Assembly (NCBI GenBank): GCA_027596035.1
Contig: JADGJA010000292.1
Location: 1 to 25,754 of the forward strand
From: Thoreauomyces humboldtii
Taxonomy: Eukaryota > Chytridiomycota > Chytridiomycetes > Spizellomycetales > Powellomycetaceae
DNA length: 25,754 nucleotides
Direction of reading: 5' to 3'
Below the pieces are notes generated by a model, which was not told the DNA's origin, ran no database searches, and worked only from the letters and a program-made list of their open reading frames with translations. Each line of letters starts with the position of its first letter. Positions within the stretch are counted from its first letter, which is position 1. The position numbers and the translations under genes are program-made. Below are positions 1 through 8,440 of this stretch, in pieces.

Positions 1-96
1 ACCACCCTCTACTCTGACAAACAACACTATAACCTCCTCCACCTCCTCCTCCTCATCCTGTGCTCTGCGTTGCCTGCCAATCAAAGTTCTCTCTCG
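1..96 (+). promoter_or_regulatory. Pyrimidine-rich leader of the UNC119 gene
   Basis: The stretch before the ATG at 97 is rich in C and T, with CCTCCTCC-type tracts around 34-57, as is common for 5' untranslated leaders in compact fungal genomes. The window edge cuts the region, so the promoter proper is not visible. No TATA box is evident. Confidence 0.35.
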
Positions 97-1182
97 ATGT
101 TGAAGACGGCTTCGACCAGCCTTTCGAAGATGACCAGAGGAGCCTCCTCTCCCGAAGCCGCCGTGACTCCCGATGCTGTCCTCAAGTATGGCTGAGTCAT
201 CTTCGTGTATCCATTGTGATGTGCAGATTCTAATGATCGCTTGCTGTAGATATACCAAACCAACCGACAGGGTACGTGCAAAGCAGGGTCGGGGTTTCGA
301 CCTAGCGGATAGCAGTCGGGCATTATAAATCGCTGACCGGCCATTTCTTTCGTAGTTTCTATGCTCTGCTTCCGCCAACAGCTTCATAGAGGTAATCGGA
401 GAGGACAGGTGACGACGCCGGACCCGCGGATGTTGATGCATATCCTGGCGGACAGTTCCTCGAGTTTCGTATCCGGGATATGGAGTCGAATCGCGTCATG
501 TTTGAAGTCAAAAGACCGTCTCATGAAGTCGATTGGGTCAACCGCGAATTTCCTGCGTGAGGGGGATCCTATCGTTGCCCTCTTGGGAAAGAACCGTCCC
601 GCTGATCAAAATCTTGTGAACTCAGAAACGACGACGTCCGACGGATCAGTTATACGTTTCCTGCCGAATTCTTGAATTACAAGGCTATCGGAACCACGTA
701 AGGGAACCGTCATGACCATTCATGGGCCGCTCGCACCCTTGCTGACTGCAGGTCCTGTCGTCCGATGGGACAGGCTTGTATTCGCGGTGTGTCCAGCAGG
801 CATCCAAAACTTCCGCATGGTGGAACGCCACTACTTCAAGAACAAGCTCATCAAATCGTTTGACTTTGCTTTCGGATTTTGCATACCGGGGAGTGTCAAC
901 ACGTGGGAGAGCGTGTACACGGTACGTGGCTGTTGTGCTCGCACAGAAAATGGATTCATGTTGGGACTTACGCGGATGCTTGCCACATGCAGATGCCTCC
1001 GTTGGATCCGAAGCAGAGTAAGGGACTGCCCCCTCTTTCGTTCCCCGTTAACGCATGGAGCTGATCCTATCTTCTCAGTCCAAGACATGATCGACAGTCC
1101 CAACGAGACGCTTTCTGACAGCTTCTACTTCGTGGACGATGTGCTCGTCATGCACAACAAGGCTAGCTACCAGTATGAGTGA
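97..1182 (+). CDS. UNC119: UNC119 / PDE-delta family lipid-binding chaperone (8 exons)
   Basis: UNC119 proteins bind N-myristoylated cargo and deliver it to the cilium or other membranes. Reconstructed exons are 97-185, 250-271, 356-391, 456-556, 626-697, 774-921, 993-1017 and 1079-1182, giving 198 residues. All introns are GT-AG and phases agree. Family hallmarks seen are VTPDAVL near residue 23, [52 protein letters not shown] and a C-terminal tyrosine-containing end. The match extends over the full beta-sandwich, and the phrase ERHYF..L.KSFDF..GFCIP separates UNC119 from PDE6D. The start is the first in-frame ATG. The N-terminal region is shorter than in vertebrate UNC119, which carries a long disordered extension. 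Most non-flagellated (dikaryan) fungi are thought to lack this gene, so it suggests a flagellated organism. Exon 2 (22 nt) and exon 7 (25 nt) are very small, so automated predictors may miss them. Confidence 0.93.
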
Positions 1183-1552
1183 AGACGCTTTTGTGGTCAC
1201 AAAGATCGAGACCAAGGAGAAGGCCCAGGGTGTACATTAGGGAACATGGAGGTGAAAGATGATCTGAGGCTGTTAGGGCATGGGTTAGAAACGACGGCGT
1301 CGTTCGGAACAGGAGAGGCGAGCAAGCTCGTTGGCGGACAGCGGGCAGAAAGACTTAAAGCGCGCTTGCCAAGGAGTAACGGGAACCACCTCGGTCAATC
1401 GGGTGATCTGGAAGCGATTTGCAAAAGGGCAATCAGTTTCTACCATACCTTCGCCATCGGGTTGACAAGCTCTTAGCACCGTGGCATCGGATCACCCGTC
1501 AAACAACCGACTATCGAAGCTCTGCATGATATGATTCGTGGAGCCAGTGCAA
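1183..1552. other. Convergent intergenic region, no gene seen
   Basis: This 370-nt stretch lies between the stop codons of UNC119 (+) and the 278-residue protein (-). It contains only short open frames on both strands with no recognisable motif. It presumably carries the two 3' untranslated regions. No canonical AATAAA was seen. Confidence 0.5.
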
Positions 1553-2389
1553 TCACTCTTGATCGAACAGGCAAGGCTTCGTGTAATCGGACGGGTCCCA
1601 GGCGGAGTGTTCCCAACCATAATCCTCCACGCCCGGACAGTAGCAAGTCATTCCCCGCTTCGCAGCCTCATGATCATACCCAACATCTTTCAGCAACCTG
1701 ACGATCCCGTCGAGCAACTCCTTCTCGACGACCCTGGTTTCAGCTTCTGCAAGCGTAGCAAGGTCGACTCCGAGCCAAGCGGTCAGTTCCACGAAATCGG
1801 GATCCAGCTCGCTCGCGATCTTCCTAAACTTGGTTTCCAGCAGCTCCGGCTTGTCCATGAGTTTCAGGATCGGGATCTGCTTCCTGATGACGGCGATGCC
1901 CTGGAATTCAGACCTCAGGACTTCCTTGATCATGCCCCAGCAATGCGAGACCATGGGACCGAGCTCGCCCGTCATTTCCCACAGCCGGAAGCTCGTCGGC
2001 GGCACCTTCTCGGCGGCTCGGACTGCCGCGAGACACGGGGCCGCGAGCAGACGAACCATGACGGACGGGAGCGGAGGTGCTGGTCCTACGGGTCGGTAGA
2101 CTGCCAACGCCGGGGTCCCTAGCCGGTGCTTGCAGGCGAAGCGAACGGCGTGGGTGGCTGTTACGACGTAGTTCTTTTTGGTGAAAAGGGTGGTTTTGAC
2201 GACACCATCGATGGTGAGCGAAAGCGGGAACTCGGAGTCTAGAACAGGGACTGGAGAATCGCTCGGTTCTGGGAGGTAGACGTGAATCCGGTTTAAGATG
2301 GTGTCTGATCTGCGGAAGGATCTGGAAACGGGAGTTATGGCGGGGAGAAGCAGCGTGAGGGTATCCTTGGGAGAGACCATTGTCCCCAT
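1553..2389 (-). CDS. Unrecognised 278-residue protein, single exon
   Basis: A long uninterrupted minus-strand frame runs from ATG at 2389 to TGA at 1553. I do not recognise the family. The frame stays open upstream to 2419, but only from a TTG, so the ATG at 2389 (MGTMVSPKD) is preferred; MVSPKD is a second possible start three codons later. There is no obvious signal peptide or transmembrane segment. Residues 1-75 have beta-strand-like alternation (IHVYLPE, LSLTIDGVV, TTLFTKK). The second half looks helical with many charged residues (KPELLETKFRKIASEL, LAEAETRVVEKELLDGIVRLL), and the end holds CYCPGVEDYGWEHSAWDPSD, rich in Cys and Trp. It is divergent with CFAP91, with 293 nt between start codons. 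An upstream exon cannot be excluded. Function unknown. Confidence 0.6.
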   Translation of the reverse strand: MGTMVSPKDTLTLLLPAITPVSRSFRRSDTILNRIHVYLPEPSDSPVPVLDSEFPLSLTIDGVVKTTLFTKKNYVVTATHAVRFACKHRLGTPALAVYRPVGPAPPLPSVMVRLLAAPCLAAVRAAEKVPPTSFRLWEMTGELGPMVSHCWGMIKEVLRSEFQGIAVIRKQIPILKLMDKPELLETKFRKIASELDPDFVELTAWLGVDLATLAEAETRVVEKELLDGIVRLLKDVGYDHEAAKRGMTCYCPGVEDYGWEHSAWDPSDYTKPCLFDQE

Positions 2390-2682
2390 GCCGTTCGTTG
2401 GCAATGCCGTGCGAGGCAACTGCTGGGAACAACCCTAGGAACGTCCGCTTACGTAAGCGAGAGACTTGAAATTTGCCGCCGTTCTTCTCTGACAGACAGA
2501 CAGACAGACAGACAGCTGTCGGGGGGTTCCCCTCAATCCTATACCTTCCCCAATTTCGTTTCCGCAAGCCCTTTGAAGCTTTCCGTCGAGCACGTCATCC
2601 TTGACTGCAGATACTCTCATCGGCTGAGGCAGAAAAGGGGGGGCAAACTCTTGTGGACGTTCGGTCCCTCGTCTTGCCGCAA
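2390..2682. promoter_or_regulatory. Divergent promoter region between the unknown protein and CFAP91
   Basis: The two genes read away from each other from this 293-nt interval, so it probably holds both promoters. It includes the GACA microsatellite at 2491-2514. No TATA box was recognised. Frames open here on the minus strand are low-complexity shadows of the repeat. Confidence 0.4.
2491..2514 (+). repeat. (GACA)6 microsatellite
   Basis: Six perfect tandem copies of GACA lie in the divergent promoter interval, followed directly by GCTGTC, so the tract also borders a small palindrome (GACAGCTGTC, 2511-2520). Length is likely variable between strains. Confidence 0.9.
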
Positions 2683-5600
2683 ATGTCCTCCATCGTGCAC
2701 GCAAGGGTCATACCCAACAGGGCTCACGACTACCTTTACGGTGAGTGTCATTTTGCCCTTCGCTTTGACGCTGAAAGCTACAAGAAGATCTGATAATCTC
2801 ACGTTCACGTCCAGATGCAAATCATACTGTGGCTGGACCAAGGGACCATGCTCGTAACATGGCCAAGGCGCAGACGCACGATGTGGTACTGCAAGCGCTA
2901 GTGTCTCCCATTGTGCTTGAGACCGCCTGCTAAAATCCTTTGAATCCTTTCCGTAGCTCATCCAACCGTCGTACGGTAACATGTTCTCCACCCTTCCCCA
3001 CCACCGCTCGACCACGTACGCCATTCGCGCTCACCAGCTCCCACTCTCGCTCGGTCATGACCGTCGCACGTACGTCTCGACGTCCAACGACGTGACCGGT
3101 GCCTCTCGATTCAAGTACTTCCGTCGTCCAATCATTCCCTACATGCCATCGCTTGGAACCCAGATTGTATACGCTCGACGTCCCATGCTCATGACCGCCG
3201 AGGGTAGCATGACCGCCGAGGAGGAGGCAGCGGCAGCGAACGCATTGACGCCTCCGACCCGCACCGTCGGGATACAGACCCTGTACAGAGAGTCCGACAC
3301 CCAGACGGATCCGTACAGTCCCGAATACATCCTCCATCCGTCCTGCAACTCGCAGGCTCCCGAACTCCTCTCCCTCTTGACCCTCACGTTCGCCCAAGGT
3401 CTCCCTGTGACGACCACGGAACTCGAACTGATCGAACGTGCCAGGGCGAAGCGAGCATGGGAGGCCACCCTGCCCGTCGTCACCGACAACGCGTCATTCG
3501 AACGTCGACTCCGCATGATGGAGGAGATGGAACTCTGCGAGTGGCGGATGAGGGAGACCGAGATCAAGCGTCTGCAGTCGGCTCGTCTCAAGATCCTTCG
3601 ACGGGTCATCGAGGAGCGGGAGGAGCAGAACAGCGTGCTCGCGGAAGCGAGGGTGAGGAAGGTGTGGGATCGCAAGATGCTGGACAGGGATGCCCTCTTG
3701 GAGAAACTGCAGAGGAGGAAGGTCAAGGCTGTCAGGAAACTCGCGGATCAGAGGAGGAACGTGGAACCGAAGATCGAGCGGCGAGACATCATTGCGGAAT
3801 ATGCGGACTATGGAAGCGGGGTCTATGCGCCGAGGACGAGGGATGGCGTGTTTCTGGATAAATCCAACGTGGGAATAAAGGTCAAGATCGGCGAGGGAGT
3901 GGATGGATACAATGGTATGTCCGAGGATATCGACATTGCTTTGCCCGCCTTCGATGCGTTAACGAGGCTCCTACTGTTTCGGTAGCTCTGGAAGCACTTT
4001 CCCACGACATCCTTCCCAACCTTCTCCCCTCCGCCCACGAACCTCCCACTCTAAAGAAGTCGAGCTCTTCCACCGCCCGTCGGGACGCTCAGCTTTATGC
4101 GCAGCTGGAACTCATGGACGCGAAGCTCAAAGAGCGACAGTCCCATCCAACGCTGACCGGTCGGGATGAGGGAAACCAAAAACCGTTGAGGTTTGCTCAG
4201 AGGATCGAGAAGCCGCCTGTCAGACCGCCAACGCCGCTGATCGTTGATCCGTGAGTTGCAAAGAGCAAAGAGCTAGTTAACGGAACGGAGACTTAATGAC
4301 CGCGCTGTATATCAGACACCCAGATGATGATGCTAGGGAAGTCTCGGCGATTCTCCTTCAGAAACTTATACGAGGAAGAGTTGCTCAAAACATGATGTAC
4401 CAAGGTAGAGCTGCTTCTGTACTCACCTGTCTATCCTTCCCTGTCATATATTCAGTTGAATTGAAACCATCTAGGGAAGCAGCGCCGTCAGCACCTCATC
4501 TCGGAGCTCCGAACTCGCCAGTCGTTCCCTTCCTCCTCACGAGCGACCAACTTCCCTCCTGTGGCCGGCTCTTCTGCGTACCAAGGGATGGCAAAAGGCG
4601 ACCGACTCGCAGCCGCAGCAGCAGCGGGAGACGCAGCAGCCGCTCTGGCGCTGGAGAACGGGGGCGGAATCGAAGATGCCGTCGACGGATCGATCAGGAA
4701 AGGCGTGCAGGTCGTGCTGGGTCATGAGGTATCACAGAGTCACCACTCGAGCCTCAAAAAGATTGGACCACCAGGAAGCTAACATTGCAACCATCCCAGT
4801 CACCCATCCCAGAAGGTTCCGAACCGTACTCACCCTCCCAAACGCCATGGTCCACTCCTCTCCTTCCCACTTACGTGTCTCGGACACTCCACCACCTCAC
4901 GTCCGACCTCCTTCGCCTTCGAGAGGAGCATCGGATCTCGGCACTCGTCAAACTCGCCGAGCGGACGCGAAGGATGCGAGAGGCTCAGGAATCCGGCACC
5001 CGACAGGCCGAGCTCGCCCGTCGGGTCGTCGAGGACGAAGTGTTTCGACAGGTCATGGGAGTACATCGGGAGAGCGTGCAGACGTTCTTGGAGGACGTGG
5101 TAGCCGGTGTCGGGGAGAGGGTCGCGGGAAGGGAGGCGAGGAGGAGGGTTGGTGAATACGTGGAAACGGTGGTTCGGGTGACCGACATTGTCGATGGGAG
5201 GTAAGCGTGAGGGAGGGAGCAAAACAGCACCCGTATGGTTGAGTCGGAACCGACATGCTCCTTCTCTTTTCGCCAGCAGGGAAGCCGGAAAGGCGGATCG
5301 CCCTTCGTCGGCTGACCGTGGCATTGTGGCGGATCTTGTGTCGTCGTTCCTGATCCCAGAAGTGGAACGCCAGACGCTTCGCAATCAAGGTAAAGATGCA
5401 CCTCAAACTCGTTCTGCCGGTTTGTAATGTTGTCAACTAATTCGTCTCTCTCAGTGAAAACGGATCAAAGACGGTATCTCGTAGCTGCACACGCCTCCAT
5501 CACCGCTAGTCTCTCGACAGTGGAGAACAACACCCGACCCGTCCTCTCCTCACTCTCCAGCAGTCCCCTTCCTCCAGTAGTGGGTGCGCCATCCTCTCGG

Positions 5601-5735
5601 ATACATTCCGCAGCATCGACCCGGCCTGGCTCAGCGATCGGAACGGATGATGGAGGTGGGGATGGGGATAAGGTTCAACCGGCTTCGAGAGGGGTCAGCA
5701 GACCAGCGAGCAGAGCCAGTAGGGCAGAGTTTTGA
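2683..5735 (+). CDS. CFAP91: CFAP91 / MAATS1 axonemal spoke protein (9 exons)
   Basis: CFAP91 (AAT1/MAATS1) is a component of the calmodulin- and spoke-associated complex at radial spoke bases in motile axonemes. Exons are 2683-2740, 2815-2900, 2957-3914, 3986-4250, 4316-4404, 4475-4728, 4800-5200, 5280-5389 and 5455-5735, giving 833 residues, close to the animal protein. Signature blocks appear in the family order: NRAHDYLYD at the N-terminus, RFKYFRRPIIP near 100, TVGIQTLYRESDTQTDPYS near 150, IERARAKRAWEATLP, RRDIIAEYADY.SQVY-like, the IQ-like LQKLIRGRVAQNMMYQGK, LREEHRISALVKLAERTRR, and VADLVSSFLIPEVERQ followed by YLVAAH. The long charged helices between them are coiled coil. The last about 80 residues are Ser/Pro/Arg-rich and not conserved in my memory of the family. 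Start ATG at 2683 sits just before the conserved NRAHDYLY block. Intron 7 ends in a tandem CAGCAG acceptor (5274-5279), which could add or drop one codon. Confidence 0.95.
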
Positions 5736-6095
5736 AAAGCAGGACAACATTTTGTGGGTACCCGACATTGTACAGTAGCTGGGATGTGTCGCTCTTGACG
5801 CACATAATGAGCAGACTTTCAGTCAACTCAATTGTTATTGGGGTCGAAAGTGCGTCGCGGCGAACAAGTCGGCATTTGTGATGCAGTTCAAAATTATTCT
5901 TGATTTTTCTATCAAAAAGTACGGCGAGGCCACCATAAGCAGCGCAAAATGGAAGCAATCTATATCTAGTGGGAATACGCATCGCATACGCGGCTCCTCG
6001 CATACGGCGAGGCAAACAAAGCGAGGGGTTTCTACCCCTCTCACGACGACCCTGACAAGGCTGAATGAGCCATGTAGGCAGTGGAATGTCCGAAT
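5736..6095. other. Convergent intergenic region, AT-richer, no gene seen
   Basis: This 360-nt interval separates the stops of CFAP91 (+) and the secreted repeat protein (-). It is AT-richer than the coding flanks around 5880-5920. It has only short overlapping frames on both strands, without motifs. It probably carries both 3' ends. Confidence 0.5.
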
Positions 6096-7320
6096 CTAGT
6101 AAGCTGGCTTGTCCCTGGGGTGGCAACGAGGCTGGGGAACGGGAGCCGGTGGGGAAGTTGCAGCGGGCGCGGCGGGAGAGGCGATTGTCAGATTCGTCTT
6201 TGCTGTGGTTGTTGCTGCCGAGGAGTTTGCCGTGACAGTTTCCGCTGTGGACGTCGTCGCGGCGGAAGTAGATGTCGCCGCGGAGGAAGTAGATGTCGCC
6301 ACGCTTGCGCTTGCGGAGGTTGTCGCGGTTGATGTAGCTTCGACGCTGGACGTCTCACCAACCTTTGGTGAAACTGCGATCGCGGACTTGGTAGAAAAAG
6401 TCCAGAGCTATGAAGAGCACATGATGGGTAAGCATTCGTCCAAATACATCGTTAAGAAAGAAGGCACTAACATTCACAGTGGAAGGTGCTCCCTGGGTGA
6501 GACCAAGGTCCTGAGCGACACCGCCATAGTTCTTGGCATCGCACAGGATCATTCGCCTGTCGACGAAGTTCGTTCGAGGGTGAACGTATTTCGCACCGCA
6601 CGCGCCGTCGGCGTGCAGGACTGCAGCGGCCAAAGCATTGCAGTAACATTCGCCCTGTCCTGCAAGGATGGCGTTGGCATGCTCTTGGGAAGTGACCTTG
6701 AGGCCAAAGTTGTTGATGTCAGCCTGCTGGCGACAAGTGCCGTCGGCCAGGGCGGATGCCTTCCAGACAGCGGCGCATGGTGTCACGGCGTCAGCGGATG
6801 CGACTTGGTCAGAAATTGCTGGAACGGTCATGAGAACGGAGTGGCGAGTGACGACTGGGGAGAAAGTCCATGGCTATCAAGCAAAAAAATCAGGGTTAAC
6901 AGTCGCACTATGAAGATGCCGTCGGTAATGACATACCTTGTCGGTGGACGCTGATGCCTGACTAAGACCAAGATCTTGAGCGACGCCTCCGTAGTTTTTG
7001 GCATCGCATAGTATCATACGCCTGTCGACGAAGTTCGTTCGAGGGTGAACGTATTTCGCACCGCACGCGCCGTCGGCGTGCAGGACTGCAGGGGTCAAAG
7101 CATTGCAGTAACATTCGCCCTGTCCTGCAAGGATGGCATTAGCATGCTCTTGGGAAGTGACCTTGAGGTCAAAGTTGTTGATGTTAGCCTGCTGGCGACA
7201 GGTGCCCACGGCCAGCGCAGACACCTGCCAGACAGCGGCGCATGGCGCTGCTACTGCCGCTCCGGCGACGGTTGTGGAAAGGACGGCGGTCGCTACGGCG
7301 AGGAAAGCTGTACAGTGCAT
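6096..7320 (-). CDS. Secreted protein with two six-cysteine repeats and a Ser/Thr-rich tail (3 exons)
   Basis: Exons on the minus strand are 7320-6937, 6873-6478 and 6407-6096, giving 363 residues; both introns are phase 0. Residues 1-25 form a signal peptide (hydrophobic AFLAVATAVLSTTVAGAAVAA). Repeat 1 (about 26-121) has cysteines at 27, 41, 70, 72, 86 and 105; repeat 2 (about 160-255) has them at 161, 175, 204, 206, 220 and 239. The repeats differ at only about 8 of 96 residues. Shared blocks include GTCRQQA, NAILAGQGECYCNAL and VHPRTNFVDRRMILCDAKNY. Exon 3 encodes an Ala/Ser/Thr/Pro-rich, mucin-like stretch with no C-terminal hydrophobic GPI signal. I do not recognise the domain. Splicing is inferred because both exon junctions begin similarly after the acceptor (PWTFS, LWTFS) and because exon 2 has no upstream in-frame ATG giving a signal peptide. 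Probably extracellular or wall-associated. Two separate genes is the main alternative. Confidence 0.72.
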
Positions 7321-7422
7321 GTTTACGGGGGAAAGGGTATGCTCTTCTTGGCGGGACTGGAGTCAAGAACCATCGTCTTTTAGCATGGGCACGCAACTGA
7401 TCACTTCGTGGGCAAGGGCGGA
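7316..7422 (+). repeat. Left arm of a perfect 107-bp inverted repeat
   Basis: This arm is the exact reverse complement of 7543-7649; I compared all 107 positions by eye and found no mismatch. On the minus strand it contains the start codon (7320-7318) and about 100 nt of upstream leader/promoter of the secreted repeat protein. Confidence 0.92.
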
Positions 7423-7542
7423 GTCTCCTCGACTGAGCAAGCCGCAGGTGTGACGGTTGCCGCCAAGCTGTCCAAGAAAGAGCTCCTAGGCTTTGGACTC
7501 AGCAGAGCAGAAACGGCTCAATTTTTCTGAACAGGACGTGCA

Positions 7543-7649
7543 TCCGCCCTTGCCCACGAAGTGATCAGTTGCGTGCCCATGCTAAAAGACGATGGTTCTT
7601 GACTCCAGTCCCGCCAAGAAGAGCATACCCTTTCCCCCGTAAACATGCA
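7543..7649 (-). repeat. Right arm of a perfect 107-bp inverted repeat
   Basis: Reverse complement of 7316-7422, separated from it by a 120-nt spacer (7423-7542). On the plus strand it ends with a second copy of the ATG (7645-7647) and its leader. Confidence 0.92.
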
Positions 7650-7665
7650 AAAACAGCTTTCCTCG
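7645..7665 (+). pseudogene. Truncated mirror copy of the secreted protein's 5' end
   Basis: After the duplicated leader, a plus-strand ATG opens only seven codons (MQKQLSS) before TAA at 7666-7668. The bases AGCTTTCCTCG (7655-7665) match the secreted gene's coding sequence just inside its own start, with a short mismatched stretch between. This looks like a broken-off 5' end of a divergent copy, or the edge of the inversion. It encodes nothing recognisable. Confidence 0.5.
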
Positions 7666-8440
7666 TAAACGCTTTCTCCCCTGTCCTGCCCAGGCCGCCA
7701 TCGGCTACAGTACATGGACTGAATACAAGTACGCAACATGAACGCAAGGGACTGAAGGGAATGGTCCAGAGTTCGGGCAAAGACATGGAGTCGGGACCAT
7801 GCATCTGTGCGATCCAGCCCCTAGCTACCAAAATATTGGGCCAGGGCCGTGCGCGGTAGGAAAAGGTGCATTGCGCGGACTCGTGTAATTGCGTATCTAC
7901 ATATGCAATCCTTGACTCCTCTCTCGAAGTCGTTGTTGATTTTCAAAGCTCGTTAGTCCGTGTTGGCTGTCTGACATGTGGGTGCCATGGGCCATGTCAC
8001 CCCTGGGCTATGGATCCCTGTGATGGCCTGGAATAGCATCTGAAGGGGTCTGCTGGCCACTTTTTTTAATTTGATGAATGGCTTTGGAGGCGAACCTTTT
8101 TCTCGGAGATGACAGCGATGACGGAGGGGCCCCCTCAGATTGTGCAGAGGAGGAGACCCAAAAGATTTTTTTAGGAAGCCTCTCCTCTCTTGCCCACAAC
8201 CCTTTGCCTCCCCCACACTTGCTATATCTCTCGCGCTAAGTACACTCTGCTACTCCACCCTTTTCCCTCGCGATTTTCTTCCTTCTCTCTTTCATCGGTC
8301 TCTCTCATCTGTCTCGGGGCATCCCTTGAGGAACTCTCCTCCACCGCCAGTCTCGCTCTCCCTCTCGCTCTCTCTCTCTCTCCTCGTTTTCACACTCCGC
8401 CTTCCTTGCCCTCCCTGCTTGCTCAGGACAGAATCACATC
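7650..8440. promoter_or_regulatory. Long upstream region of the MATE gene
   Basis: About 790 nt without a supported gene. It holds a T-rich tract (8061-8068), then from about 8165 a strongly pyrimidine-rich leader leading to the ATG at 8441, including a CT microsatellite. Such pyrimidine-rich tracts typically mark transcription start regions in fungi. Frames open on the plus strand here (for example from 8140 and 8190) are compositional. Confidence 0.45.
8368..8382 (+). repeat. (CT)n microsatellite in the MATE leader
   Basis: Seven and a half perfect CT units inside a longer C/T-only stretch about 60 nt upstream of the MATE start codon. Confidence 0.8.

Noticed and set aside
1908..2567. Minus-strand 219-residue frame overlapping the unknown protein
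   Set aside because: It runs through the GACA microsatellite and is a frame-shifted shadow of the better 278-residue frame, Arg/Ser-rich by composition.
6355..7320. Two separate tandem secreted-protein genes
   Set aside because: The second copy has no in-frame ATG with a signal peptide; a good donor after the first repeat and a TAG acceptor before the second join them in frame, so one two-repeat gene is simpler.
7569..7859. 96-residue plus-strand frame in the inverted-repeat region
   Set aside because: It spans the right arm by chance; no domain, and the duplicated leader indicates a broken gene end rather than a coding sequence.
7980..8165. Possible small RNA gene (T-run after a structured GC-rich stretch, GATGA-like boxes)
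   Set aside because: No complete box C/D pair, Sm site context or spliceosomal RNA signature could be matched.
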